This document shows, piece after piece, positions 26,869 to 35,835 of a stretch of 64,000 nucleotides of DNA. The first letter of the stretch is position 1, and each line of letters opens with the position of its first letter. The stretch is taken from contig NZ_CP109499.1 of NCBI RefSeq assembly GCF_036231965.1, forward strand, positions 1,736,001 through 1,800,000, in the 5' to 3' direction. This DNA is from Streptomyces sp. NBC_01428 (GTDB lineage Bacteria > Actinomycetota > Actinomycetes > Streptomycetales > Streptomycetaceae). Below the pieces are notes generated by a model. The model did not search any database, had not been told where the DNA came from, and saw only the letters and a program-made list of their open reading frames with translations. A program made the translations under genes and the position numbers.

Positions 26869-27392
26869 CGCCGTCGCTGCTCGCGTCCCAGCCGTCGACC
26901 GGGGCGGCTGAGGACCTCGGCGAGGCGTTCCGCGCCGCGATGTCCGCCCTGGCCGCGCCGGTCACCATCGTGACCTGCTACGACGACCGGGGCAGGCCGC
27001 GCGGTCTGACGGCCAGCGCCGTCAGCTCGCTCTCCCTCGGTCCGCCGCTGTTCCTCGTCTGCATCGACCGGAACTCCCGTACGCACGACGCCCTGACGGA
27101 CGCCGAGGACTTCGCCGTGCACCTGCTCGGCCCCGGCGAGGAACACCTCGTGCAGCGGTTCATGCGGCCGGCCGAGCGCCGGTTCGACGACCTCCCGCTG
27201 GCGGCGGAGTCCCACCGGGCCCCGGTCCTGCGGGACGCGTCCCTGACCCTGACGTGCGTCCGCCACGACATCCTGGAGGGAGGCGACCACACGATCCTGG
27301 TGGGGCGGGTGACCGAGGTGGGCGGCGAGCCCGCGCACGCGGGTGGCCTGGTCTGGCACCGACGCGGCTTCGCGCACGCGCGGCGGCCGTGA
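26865..27392 (+). CDS. flavin reductase (FMN-binding split barrel)
   Basis: A 175-residue NAD(P)H:flavin oxidoreductase of the HpaC type: AMSALAAPVTIVTCYD, GLTASAVSSLSLGPPLFLVC, SRTHDAL, FAVHLLGPGEE, with a GLVWHRRGFA end. It supplies reduced FMN or FAD to a partner monooxygenase. It overlaps the dihydroorotase-like gene (GTGA) and is last in operon C. The acyl-CoA-dehydrogenase-fold protein at 24302 is the obvious partner. Confidence 0.9.
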   Translation: MTPSLLASQPSTGAAEDLGEAFRAAMSALAAPVTIVTCYDDRGRPRGLTASAVSSLSLGPPLFLVCIDRNSRTHDALTDAEDFAVHLLGPGEEHLVQRFMRPAERRFDDLPLAAESHRAPVLRDASLTLTCVRHDILEGGDHTILVGRVTEVGGEPAHAGGLVWHRRGFAHARRP

Positions 27393-27520
27393 ACCGGGGC
27401 GGGGGCTGCCGCCGCAGTGCGGCCGGCGGCCCCCGCCCGGACCCGGCGCACGCGCCGTCCCTTCCCCACCCAGCGGCGGGTGCCGTCGGCGCCCCGCGCA
27501 CGACAGACCGGAGAACCACT

Positions 27521-27979
27521 GTGACCACGCGTCCGCACCAGGTCTTCGAGGACATCGCCCGGCTCGGCGCCCTGCTGTCGCAGGACATCGACACCCGGCT
27601 GCGCGAGGAGTGCGACCTGTCCCTGAACGGCTTCCGGATGCTCCTGACAGCGTCCGGCCGGGCCCCCTTCTGCCGCGTCCAGGAGATCGCCGACGCGCTC
27701 GCCCTCAGCGTGGGCGGCGCGAGCCAGGCCGTCGACCGCCTGGAACGGCGGGGTCTGTGCGTACGCCGCTCCAACCCGCGCGACCGGCGCTCCAGCCTGG
27801 TCGACGTCACCCCCGCGGGCCACGGACTGCTCGACGACGCGACGCTCGTGTACGCGGACGCTCTCGACGCCCTCGTCGGCACCCCGCTCGCCGAGCCGGA
27901 GCTCGGTGAACTCGCCCGTCTCCTCGGGGTGTTGCGCGTCTCCGTGGGCCCGGAGAGCCGCCTCGCGCCGGCCGGCTGA
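27521..27979 (+). CDS. MarR-family transcriptional regulator
   Basis: A 152-residue MarR repressor: dimer helices at each end, winged helix in the middle (LSVGGASQAVDRLERRG as recognition region, then RRSNPRDRRSSLVDVTPAG as wing). Start at the GTG at 27521, after CCGGAGAAC. It lies 128 bases after the flavin reductase and closes the cluster, so it may respond to the product or a precursor and control an exporter. No clear operator palindrome was found in the short upstream gap. Confidence 0.88.
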   Translation: MTTRPHQVFEDIARLGALLSQDIDTRLREECDLSLNGFRMLLTASGRAPFCRVQEIADALALSVGGASQAVDRLERRGLCVRRSNPRDRRSSLVDVTPAGHGLLDDATLVYADALDALVGTPLAEPELGELARLLGVLRVSVGPESRLAPAG

Positions 27980-28065
27980 CCGCGCCCCACGCCCCCCGCC
28001 GTCCGGAGGCCGGGCCGCCGCGCCTCCCGCAGGTCGGACACCGTGTGCCGCTCCCCCGCCGCTCG

Positions 28066-28081
28066 ATTGAAACCGTTCAAT
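28066..28081. promoter_or_regulatory. possible LacI-type operator 1 of the rhamnosidase gene
   Basis: ATTGAAACCGTTCAAT: six-base arms pair around a four-base centre. It lies 154 bases upstream of the start. Confidence 0.55.
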
Positions 28082-28197
28082 TTCCCGGAGGCGCGAACCA
28101 GCCACCCGCCCCCACACATCACGCCAGTACAGCCGCATCACAGAAAAACCCTGCACACTCATTGACCCCCACCCCTCCCGCCCCTACCTTCACCGAC

Positions 28198-28211
28198 GTG
28201 AATCGATTCAC
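28198..28211. promoter_or_regulatory. possible LacI-type operator 2 of the rhamnosidase gene
   Basis: GTGAATCGATTCAC is a perfect 14-bp palindrome with the central CG typical of LacI-family sites. It lies 24 bases upstream of the start codon, in a position to block transcription. Confidence 0.65.
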
Positions 28212-28234
28212 AACTCCGAGGTGAGGGGCCGCAA

Positions 28235-31200
28235 TTGATCAGCAGGCGGAACATCCTGGCGAGCGCCGCGGGCGCGGTCGCCGTGACGGCCACGGGAGCG
28301 GGTGCGGCCCAGGCAGCACCGGCGACCGCGGCGGCCGGACGACGTGGTGAGGTGCGGGTCACCGAACCGACCGTCGAATACGTGCGGAACCCGTTGGGCG
28401 TCGACGCCCGAAACCCGCGCCTGAGCTGGCCGATGACCTCGGACACCCCGGGGATGCGGCAGAGCGCCTACCGGATCCGGGTCGCCTCCAGCGCCTCCGG
28501 CCTGTCCCGGCCCGACGTCTGGGACAGCGGGAAGGTGACGTCGGACCAGTCCACCCTCGTCCCGTACGCCGGGCCGCAACTGACTTCACGGAAGCGGTAC
28601 TTCTGGTCGGTCCAGGTGTGGGACACCGACGGCGCCGTCTCCCCGTGGAGCGCCCCGGCCTGGTGGGAGACCGGCCTCATGGGCTCCGGGGACTGGTCGG
28701 CGACGTGGATCTCCGGCCCCGCCGCCCTCACCGACGCGCCGTCCTTCGACGGCAGTTCGTGGATCTGGTTCGCCGAGGGGGATCCGGCGAGCGGGGCCCC
28801 GAAGGGCACGCGCTGGTTCCGTCGGGTGGTCGACGTCCCCGAAGGCGTCACCTCGGCGAAGCTGGCCGTCACCGCCGACAACGTCTACGCCTTCGCGGTG
28901 AACGGCACCGAGGTGGCCCGCACCGACCTGGCGACGGACAACGAGGACTGGCGCCGCCCGGCCGTCGTCGAGGTCCTCGCGCACCTGCGGCCCGGGCGCA
29001 ACGTCCTCGCCGTCGCGGCCACCAACGCGACGGAGAGCCCGGCGGGACTGGTCGCCGTCCTCGACCTGCGGACGGCGTCCGGCGAGCAGCGGATCGTCAC
29101 CGACACCTCCTGGAAGGCGACCGACACGGAACCCGCGGCGGACTGGCGGGAGACCGGCTTCGACGACGGCGGCTGGCCGGCGGCGAAGGTGGCCGCGGCC
29201 TGGGGATCCGGACCGTGGGGGCGGGTCGTCCCGGCGTCGTTCGCCGCCAACCAGGTGCGGCACGCGTTCACACTGCCGCGCAAGAAGGTGGCCCGGGCAC
29301 GCCTGTACGCGACGGCGCTCGGTCTCTACGAGGCGCACCTCAACGGCCACCGCGTGGGCGTCGACCAGCTCGCCCCCGGCTGGACGGACTACCGCGAGCG
29401 CGTCCAGTACCAGACCTACGACGTGACCTCGCTCGTGCGGTCCGGCGCCAACGCCCTCGGCGCCTGGGTGGCGCCGGGCTGGTACGCGGGCAACGTCGGC
29501 ATGTTCGGGCCCCACCAGTACGGCGAACGCCCCGCCCTGCTGGCGCAGTTGGAGGTCGAGTACACCGACGGGACGAGCGAACGGGTCACGTCGGGCGAGA
29601 ACTGGCGGGCCGCCGCCGGCCCGATCGTCGCGGCCGACCTGCTCGGCGGGGAGACGTACGACGCGCGGCTGGAGACCTCCGGCTGGACCTCACCGGGGTT
29701 CGACGACCGGAGCTGGCTCCCGGTGCGTGCCGCGGGAGACGCCGCGCCGCCCCGGATCGTCGCGCAGGTGGACGGCCCGGTGCGGGTGGCCGGTGAACTG
29801 GCGACACGGAAGGTGACACAACCGGCCCCCGGCGTCCACGTGTTCGACCTCGGACAGAACATGGTCGGCTCGATACGCCTGCGGGTGTCCGGCGCGGCCG
29901 GGACGACCGTGCGGATCAGGCACGCGGAGGTCCTCAACCCGGACGGCACCCTGTACACGGCGAACCTCCGCTCGGCCGCCGCGACCGACACGTACACCCT
30001 GAAGGGTGGCGGCGAGGAGACCTACGAGCCGCGGTTCACCTTCCACGGGTTCCGCTACGTCGAGATCACCGGCTTCCCCGGCACCCCGTCCGCGCGGGCC
30101 GTGACCGGCCGTGTGATGCACACCTCGGCACCCTTCACCTTCGAGTTCGAGACCGATGTCCCGATGCTCAACCAGCTGCACAGCAACATCACTTGGGGAC
30201 AGCGCGGCAACTTCCTGTCCGTGCCGACGGACACGCCCGCGCGTGACGAGCGGCTCGGCTGGACCGGTGACATCAACGTGTTCGCGCCGACCGCCTCCTA
30301 CACGATGGAATCGGCCCGCTTCCTGACGAAGTGGCTCGTGGACCTGCGCGACGCCCAGACCGCGGACGGCGCGTTCACCGACGTCGCGCCCATGGTCGGG
30401 ACGGTCGGCAACGGGGTGGCGGGCTGGGGCGACGCCGGGGTGACGGTCCCCTGGGCGCTCCACCAGGCGTACGGCGACCGGCAGGTGCTGGAGGACGCCT
30501 GGCCGTCCGTCCAGGCGTGGCTGTCCTACCTGGAGCGCAACAGCGACGGGCTGCTGCGGCCCGCCGGCGGGTACGGCGACTGGCTGAACGTCTCGGACGA
30601 GACCCCCAAGGACGTCATCGCCACCGCGTACTTCGCGCACAGCGCGGACCTCGCCGCCCGGATGGCGACGGAGCTGGGCAAGGACGCCACACCCTTCACC
30701 CGGCTCTTCGCGAGCGTCCGCGACGCGTTCCGGAGCGCGTACGTCGGCGCCGACGGAAAGGTGAAGGGCGACACGCAGACGGCGTACGTGCTCGCCCTGT
30801 CGATGGACCTGCTGCCCGAGGCGGTGCGCACCGCGGCGGCCGGCCGGCTCGTCGATCTGATCCGGGCCAAGGACTGGCACCTGTCGACCGGCTTCCTCGG
30901 TACCCCCCGGCTGCTGCCGGTGCTCACGGACACCGGGCACACCGATGTCGCCTACCGGCTGCTCCAGCAGCGTTCCTTCCCGAGCTGGGGCTACCAGATC
31001 GACAAGGGCTCCACCACGATGTGGGAGCGGTGGGACTCCATCAAGCCCGACGGCAGCTTCCAGACACCGGACATGAACTCGTTCAACCACTACGCCTACG
31101 GCTCGGTCGGCGAGTGGATGTACGCCAACATCGCCGGCATCGCGGCGGGCCGTCCCGGCTACCGGGAGATCGTCGTGCGGCCCCGGCCGGGCGGTGACGT

Positions 31201-31435
31201 CACCTCGGCGCGCGCCACGTTCACGTCGGTGCACGGTCCGGTCTCCACCCGGTGGAGCCTGCGCTCGGGCACCTTCGACCTGACCTGCGCCGTGCCCGCC
31301 AACACGACGGCCGAGGTGTGGATCCCGGCGACCGGCCCGGACGCGGTCACCCACACCGGGGCTGCCTACGTGCGCACGGAGGACGGCTGCGCGGTGTACC
31401 GGGTCGGCTCCGGCAGCCACCGGTTCACGGCCTAG
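28235..31435 (+). CDS. secreted GH78 alpha-L-rhamnosidase
   Basis: A 1066-residue extracellular glycoside hydrolase. The N-terminus (ISRRNILASAAGAVAV) is a twin-arginine signal followed by AQAAP as a cleavage region. A fibronectin-like domain starts near residue 45 (EPTVEYVRNPLGVD), followed by beta-sandwich carbohydrate-binding domains and the (alpha/alpha)6 barrel. The GH78 signature DERLGWTGDINVF is near residue 670, and YGDWLN and MWERWDS further on line the active site. A TTG start after GAGGGGCCGCAA is used; no nearer ATG would keep the Tat signal. It releases terminal rhamnose from plant glycosides or pectin. Two palindromes upstream suggest sugar-responsive repression. Confidence 0.92.
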   Translation: MISRRNILASAAGAVAVTATGAGAAQAAPATAAAGRRGEVRVTEPTVEYVRNPLGVDARNPRLSWPMTSDTPGMRQSAYRIRVASSASGLSRPDVWDSGKVTSDQSTLVPYAGPQLTSRKRYFWSVQVWDTDGAVSPWSAPAWWETGLMGSGDWSATWISGPAALTDAPSFDGSSWIWFAEGDPASGAPKGTRWFRRVVDVPEGVTSAKLAVTADNVYAFAVNGTEVARTDLATDNEDWRRPAVVEVLAHLRPGRNVLAVAATNATESPAGLVAVLDLRTASGEQRIVTDTSWKATDTEPAADWRETGFDDGGWPAAKVAAAWGSGPWGRVVPASFAANQVRHAFTLPRKKVARARLYATALGLYEAHLNGHRVGVDQLAPGWTDYRERVQYQTYDVTSLVRSGANALGAWVAPGWYAGNVGMFGPHQYGERPALLAQLEVEYTDGTSERVTSGENWRAAAGPIVAADLLGGETYDARLETSGWTSPGFDDRSWLPVRAAGDAAPPRIVAQVDGPVRVAGELATRKVTQPAPGVHVFDLGQNMVGSIRLRVSGAAGTTVRIRHAEVLNPDGTLYTANLRSAAATDTYTLKGGGEETYEPRFTFHGFRYVEITGFPGTPSARAVTGRVMHTSAPFTFEFETDVPMLNQLHSNITWGQRGNFLSVPTDTPARDERLGWTGDINVFAPTASYTMESARFLTKWLVDLRDAQTADGAFTDVAPMVGTVGNGVAGWGDAGVTVPWALHQAYGDRQVLEDAWPSVQAWLSYLERNSDGLLRPAGGYGDWLNVSDETPKDVIATAYFAHSADLAARMATELGKDATPFTRLFASVRDAFRSAYVGADGKVKGDTQTAYVLALSMDLLPEAVRTAAAGRLVDLIRAKDWHLSTGFLGTPRLLPVLTDTGHTDVAYRLLQQRSFPSWGYQIDKGSTTMWERWDSIKPDGSFQTPDMNSFNHYAYGSVGEWMYANIAGIAAGRPGYREIVVRPRPGGDVTSARATFTSVHGPVSTRWSLRSGTFDLTCAVPANTTAEVWIPATGPDAVTHTGAAYVRTEDGCAVYRVGSGSHRFTA

Positions 31436-31452
31436 CCGCCGCGGAGGGCGAA

Positions 31453-31497
31453 GGGACCGGGTGGACGCGCGGGTTCGTCGCGCGTCCACCCGGTCCC
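31453..31497. terminator. bidirectional terminator
   Basis: A perfect 19-bp stem (31453-31471 with 31479-31497) between the convergent rhamnosidase and ABC exporter genes. Confidence 0.85.
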
Positions 31498-31522
31498 TGG
31501 TACCCCGGCTCCCCCGGAGGGT

Positions 31523-33421
31523 CTACGCCTCCACCCCCGCCGGCTCCGGGGTGTCCTCCCGGGCGGTCCTGAACTGCGTCCGGTACAGCTCCGCGTACCG
31601 GCCCCGCACGGCGAGCAGTTCCTCGTGGGTGCCCCGCTCGATGATCCGGCCCGCCTCGACGACGAGGATCAGGTCGGCGGCCCGCACGGTCGACAGCCGG
31701 TGCGCGATCACGACGGCCGTGCGCCCCTCCAGTGCCTCGGCGAGCGCCTCCTGGACGGCCGCCTCCGAGGTGTTGTCGAGGTGGGCGGTGGCCTCGTCGA
31801 GGATGACGACGCGCTGGCGGGCGAGCAGCAGACGGGCGATGGTCATGCGCTGGCGCTCGCCGCCGGAGAGCCGGTAGCCGCGTTCGCCGACGACGGTGTC
31901 GAGGCCGTCGGGCAGGGAGGCGACGAGATCCTCGAGGCGGGCGCGGCGCAGCACGTCCCACAGTTCCTCCTCGGTCGCGCCGGGCCGGGCGAGGAGGAGG
32001 TTCTCGCGGACGGAGTCGTGGAAGAGGTGGCCGTCCTGGGTGACCATGCCGAGGGTCGCGCGCATCGAGGCGGCGCTGAGGTCGCGGACGTCGACGCCGC
32101 CGATCCGGACGGCGCCCGCGTCGGTGTCGTAGAGGCGCGGCAGGAGTTGCGCGATGGTCGACTTGCCGGCGCCGGAGGAGCCGACGAGCGCGACGGTGCG
32201 GCCGGGTTCGGCGGTGAAGGAGATGCCGTGCAGCACCTCGGCGCCGCCCCGGGTGTCCAGGGCGGCGACCTCTTCGAGCGAGGCGAGCGAGACCTTGTCG
32301 GCGGCGGGGTAGGCGAAGCGGACGTCGTCGAACTCGACGGCGACGGGCCCCTCGGGGACCTCGCGGGCGTCCGGCTTCTCGGCGATGAGCGGCTTCAGGT
32401 CGAGCACCTCGAAGACGCGCTCGAAGCTGACGAGGGCGCTCATCACCTCGACGCGTGCCCCGGCGAGGGAGGTGAGCGGCGCGTACAGGCGGGTGAGGAG
32501 CAGTGCGAGGGAGACGACGGCGCCGGCGTCGAGGGTGCCGCGCAGGGCGAACCAGCCGCCGAGACCGTAGACGAGGGCGAGTGCCAGGGCCGACACCAGG
32601 GTCAGCGCGGTGATGAACGCGGACTGCGCCATCGCCGTACGCACCCCGATGTCCCGCACCCGGCCGGCGCGCTCCGCGAACTCGACGGACTCCTGGCCGG
32701 GCCGGCCGAACAGCTTGACGAGGGTGGCGCCGGGGGCGGAGAAGCGCTCCGTCATGCGGGTGCCCATCGAGGCGTTGAGGTCGGCGGCCTCGCGCTGGAG
32801 CCGGGCCATCCGGCTGCCCATGCGCCGGGCGGGGAGCACGAACACGGGCAGCAGGACGAGCGCGAGCAGGGTGATCTGCCAGGAGAGGGTGAGCATCACG
32901 GCCAGGGTGAGCAGCAGCGTCACGACGTTGCTGACGACTCCGGACAGGGTGTTGCTGAAGGCGCGTTGGGCGCCGATGACGTCGTTGTTGAGTCGACTGA
33001 CGAGCGCGCCCGTACGGGTACGTGTGAAGAACGCGACCGGCATGCGCTGCACATGATCGAACACAGCCGTCCGAAGATCGAGGATGAGCCCCTCGCCGAG
33101 CGTCGACGAGAGCAGGCGGCTCAGGATCCCGAGCGCCGCCTCGGCGACCGCGATGACCGCGATGAGCACGGCAAGGCGGACTACGGTGCGCTCGTCGCCC
33201 CGGGACACGATGGTGTTCACGACGTGCCCCGCGAGCACCGGCGTCGCGACGGCCAGCAGCGCGGTCGCCACGCTGAGGACGACGAACTGGACGATCCGGC
33301 GGCGGTGCGGCCGGGCGAAGACGGCGATGCGCCGCAGCGTCGCGGGGTCGAAGGGCCTGCGCTCCCGCTGGGCGTTCATCACGCTGTACAGCTGGGTCCA
33401 GGCCGTGCTCTCCATGCTCAT
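31523..33421 (-). CDS. ABC exporter (fused membrane and ATPase domains)
   Basis: A 632-residue half-transporter of the MsbA/multidrug type. Six membrane helices occupy about residues 40-330, then the ATPase: Walker A GSSGAGKST, Q-loop MVTQDGHLF, signature LSGGERQRM, Walker B VVILDEAT and the H-loop IAHRLST. It should work as a homodimer. No ribosome-binding site precedes the ATG at 33421, and the promoter predicted at 33429-33459 would start transcription at or next to that ATG, so the message is probably leaderless. A SoxR-like box sits in that promoter, so redox-active compounds are the likely inducer. A second ATG two codons in is a less likely start. Confidence 0.93.
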   Translation of the reverse strand: MSMESTAWTQLYSVMNAQRERRPFDPATLRRIAVFARPHRRRIVQFVVLSVATALLAVATPVLAGHVVNTIVSRGDERTVVRLAVLIAVIAVAEAALGILSRLLSSTLGEGLILDLRTAVFDHVQRMPVAFFTRTRTGALVSRLNNDVIGAQRAFSNTLSGVVSNVVTLLLTLAVMLTLSWQITLLALVLLPVFVLPARRMGSRMARLQREAADLNASMGTRMTERFSAPGATLVKLFGRPGQESVEFAERAGRVRDIGVRTAMAQSAFITALTLVSALALALVYGLGGWFALRGTLDAGAVVSLALLLTRLYAPLTSLAGARVEVMSALVSFERVFEVLDLKPLIAEKPDAREVPEGPVAVEFDDVRFAYPAADKVSLASLEEVAALDTRGGAEVLHGISFTAEPGRTVALVGSSGAGKSTIAQLLPRLYDTDAGAVRIGGVDVRDLSAASMRATLGMVTQDGHLFHDSVRENLLLARPGATEEELWDVLRRARLEDLVASLPDGLDTVVGERGYRLSGGERQRMTIARLLLARQRVVILDEATAHLDNTSEAAVQEALAEALEGRTAVVIAHRLSTVRAADLILVVEAGRIIERGTHEELLAVRGRYAELYRTQFRTAREDTPEPAGVEA

Positions 33422-33428
33422 GGGAGAG

Positions 33429-33459
33429 ACGGTAGGACCTCAAGCTTCGTTGAGGTCAA
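33429..33459 (-). promoter_or_regulatory. SoxR/MerR-type promoter with SoxR-box dyad
   Basis: On the minus strand the -35 TTGACC (33454-33459) and -10 TACCGT (33429-33434) are separated by 19 bases, the long spacer typical of MerR-family promoters. Inside the spacer region lies the dyad ACCTCAA-N6-TTGAGGT (33437-33456), with the same half-sites and 6-base centre as known SoxR boxes. Transcription would begin about 8 bases after the -10, at the start codon. Confidence 0.8.
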
Positions 33460-33607
33460 GGATTCGCCAGGAGCGCACCCGCACGGGCAGGACGGTGTCA
33501 ACCCGGGGCCCGCGGGTGCCACCCCTCCCGCAGCTTGCGCGGCGTGTCAGCCGCTGTCCCCGCGCCCGCAACCTCACGTTGGTGCGGTGTGGAAAACCTC
33601 TCCCGAT

Positions 33608-34591
33608 GTGACGACCGTACGACTCCCCCGAGCGAGGCCGGCGCTTCCCCGGCGCCTCGCCCTGCGCCCCGCCGTCCGGCCGGTCCTGTGCCTGCTCCCG
33701 CTCGCGCTGGTCCTGGTGGTGGCCGTACGCCACCGGTCCGTCCTCGCCGAGGGCTTCGGCCAGCTGCGGTCCGCCGAGTGGCCGTGGCTCGCGGCCGCGG
33801 CCACCGCGACCGCGCTGACCTGGGTGGCCGCGGCCCTGACCCGTCAGGGGGCCGTCATGGAGCGGCTGCCCGCACGCCGGCTGCTCGCCACCCAGTTCGC
33901 GGCGGGGGCGGCCAACCACCTGCTGCCGACCGGCCTCGGCGCCGGAGCGGTCAATCTCCGGTTCATGACGGTGTGCGGGGTTCCGCTCGCCCGCTCGTCG
34001 GCCGCGCTCGCGCTGTATCTGCTCGCCGAGGCGACCGCCCGGCTCGGTCTGCTCCTCGGCCTGCTGATCGCGTTCCCCGACGCGTTGCGCCTCGGCGGCC
34101 TGCTTCCGGACGGCGCGGTCGGGCCGCTGCTGCTGGGCATCGGGCTGCTGGTGGCGCTCGCCGCGGCGACGCTGCTGCTCGTCCGGCGGCTGCGCACTCC
34201 CGTCGTCTCCTTCCTGCGCACCGCGCTCGGCGAGGCCCGCTCGGTGCACACCAGGCCGGCGCGGGCCTTCGCCCTGTGGGGCGGTTCGCTCGCGTTCCCG
34301 CTGCTCCAGGCCGCCGGTCTCGCCGCGGTGGGCCGCGCGCTCGGCCTGCCGGTGTCCCCCGCGCACATGGTGATCGCCTATCTCGCGGCGACGGTCGCGG
34401 TCGCGCTGGTGCCGACTCCCGGCGGCCTCGGCTCGGTGGAGGCGGCCCTGACCGTGGCGCTGGTCGCGGCGGGCGGCCCGGTCGCGGTGGCGACGGCGGT
34501 GGTCCTGGCGTACCGGATCATCACGGTGTGGGTGCCGCTGCTGCCGGGGGCGCTGACGCTGGGGGCCCTGGTGCGCTGGAAGGTGATCTGA
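33608..34591 (+). CDS. UPF0104/YbhN-type integral membrane protein (flippase-like domain)
   Basis: A 327-residue protein with about eight membrane helices of the lysylphosphatidylglycerol-synthase transmembrane (UPF0104) family. Typical parts are NHLLPTGLGAGAVNLRFM and VALVPTPGGLGSVEAAL, the conserved P-x-G-G-x-G loop. It lacks the catalytic lysyltransferase domain. Related proteins are proposed to move lipid-linked substrates. A GTG start at 33608 gives MTTVRLP. It is divergent from the ABC exporter and is followed by an enoyl-CoA hydratase gene 104 bases later. Confidence 0.82.
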   Translation: MTTVRLPRARPALPRRLALRPAVRPVLCLLPLALVLVVAVRHRSVLAEGFGQLRSAEWPWLAAAATATALTWVAAALTRQGAVMERLPARRLLATQFAAGAANHLLPTGLGAGAVNLRFMTVCGVPLARSSAALALYLLAEATARLGLLLGLLIAFPDALRLGGLLPDGAVGPLLLGIGLLVALAAATLLLVRRLRTPVVSFLRTALGEARSVHTRPARAFALWGGSLAFPLLQAAGLAAVGRALGLPVSPAHMVIAYLAATVAVALVPTPGGLGSVEAALTVALVAAGGPVAVATAVVLAYRIITVWVPLLPGALTLGALVRWKVI

Positions 34592-34695
34592 GACAGGGGC
34601 ATCCCCGGCGCCGGTGCGCGCGCCCGCGAGCTGTGGTACCGAGGAGTGACCACGACGCGCGGTGAGGCGCGTCGGCCGGAGAAGGGGTCAGCGCC

Positions 34696-35460
34696 ATGCC
34701 GGTCCGGATCGAACGCCAGGGTCATGTCACCACCGTCGTCCTCTCCCGGCCGGCCGCGCGCAACGCGGTGGACGGGCCGACCGCGGCGGAACTCGCGGAC
34801 ACCTTCAAGAAGTTCGAGGCCGACGAGACGGCACGTGTCGCGGTGCTGTGGGGGGAGGGCGGCACCTTCTGCGCGGGTGCGGACCTCAAGGCCATCGGTG
34901 CCGAACGGGGCAACCAGGTCACCGAGGACGGCGACGGCCCGATGGGTCCCACCCGGCTGCGGCTGACCAAGCCGGTGATCGCGGCGGTCGCGGGGCACGC
35001 GGTGGCCGGCGGTCTGGAGCTGGCGCTCTGGTGCGATCTGCGGGTCGCCGAGGAGGACGCCGTCTTCGGTGTCTTCTGCCGCCGCTGGGGTGTCCCGCTC
35101 ATCGACGGGGGCACCGTGCGGCTCCCCCGGCTCATCGGCACCAGCCGCGCGATGGACATGATCCTCACCGGCCGCGCGGTCCCCGCGGCGGAGGCGTACA
35201 CGATGGGGCTCGCCAACCGGCTGGTCCCGGTGGGCCGGGCCCGCGCCGAGGCCGAGCGGCTCGCCGCGGAGATCGCCGACTTCCCGCAGGCCTGCCTGCG
35301 CAGCGACCGCGCCTCGGTCCTCGACCAGGAGGGCCTGATCGAGAAGGCCGCCCTGCGCACCGAACTCCGTTACGGCATGGACGTGCTGGACGAGAGCAGG
35401 GAGGGCGCGGCCCGCTTCTCCGCGGGCGCCGGGCGGCACGGTTCGTTCGACGGGGCCTGA
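34696..35460 (+). CDS. enoyl-CoA hydratase/isomerase family protein
   Basis: A 254-residue crotonase-fold protein. The oxyanion-hole segments are CAGADLKAIG and the AVAGGLELALWCDLR helix. The WGVPLIDGGTVRLPRLIG stretch replaces the usual catalytic Glu loop; the first hydratase Glu is not obvious, so it may hydrate, isomerise or hydrolyse a CoA ester other than crotonyl-CoA. The ATG is preceded by AGAAGGGG. Confidence 0.88.
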   Translation: MPVRIERQGHVTTVVLSRPAARNAVDGPTAAELADTFKKFEADETARVAVLWGEGGTFCAGADLKAIGAERGNQVTEDGDGPMGPTRLRLTKPVIAAVAGHAVAGGLELALWCDLRVAEEDAVFGVFCRRWGVPLIDGGTVRLPRLIGTSRAMDMILTGRAVPAAEAYTMGLANRLVPVGRARAEAERLAAEIADFPQACLRSDRASVLDQEGLIEKAALRTELRYGMDVLDESREGAARFSAGAGRHGSFDGA

Positions 35461-35835
35461 CCGCGGGCCCGTTGGCGGGGCCCGGCGCCCGGGCCGTCCG
35501 CCGCGGCCGTGTGCGGCGGCGGAGGGACGTGTCCCGGCCCTTTCGGCGCGGGGTCGACGGGGCCCGCGACAGAGAAGGGCCCCGCGCGGGAGGAGAACGG
35601 TCAGCAGGCGTTCCCATGACGGGCGTTGACGGGCGGTTCCGGTCAAGGGCGGTACTGTGCGGGCCTGGTGACGGAGGGGCAGCCGGATGCGGCAGGATGA
35701 GCGGTCGCCCCGGACGGCGAACACCTGTCCGGGCATGATCGTGCGTTCCCCGGATTCGAGCAGGTGGCAAGTGACGACACAGCGCATACGGCCCGCAGGG
35801 CCTCACCCCGGTCCCCGCCTCCCGGGAGGTCACCG
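35461..35835. other. 375-base gap, no gene seen
   Basis: GC-rich spacer between the enoyl-CoA hydratase and channel genes. An in-frame extension of the channel to 35764 exists, but lacks membrane character and has no ribosome-binding site. Confidence 0.5.

Noticed and set aside
6393..27979. Showdomycin- or indigoidine-type cluster
   Set aside because: Those systems need an NRPS, and none lies within this region.
28235..31435. Rhamnosidase as part of the C-nucleoside cluster
   Set aside because: It has its own operators, follows the cluster-closing MarR gene and has a carbohydrate-degradation role.
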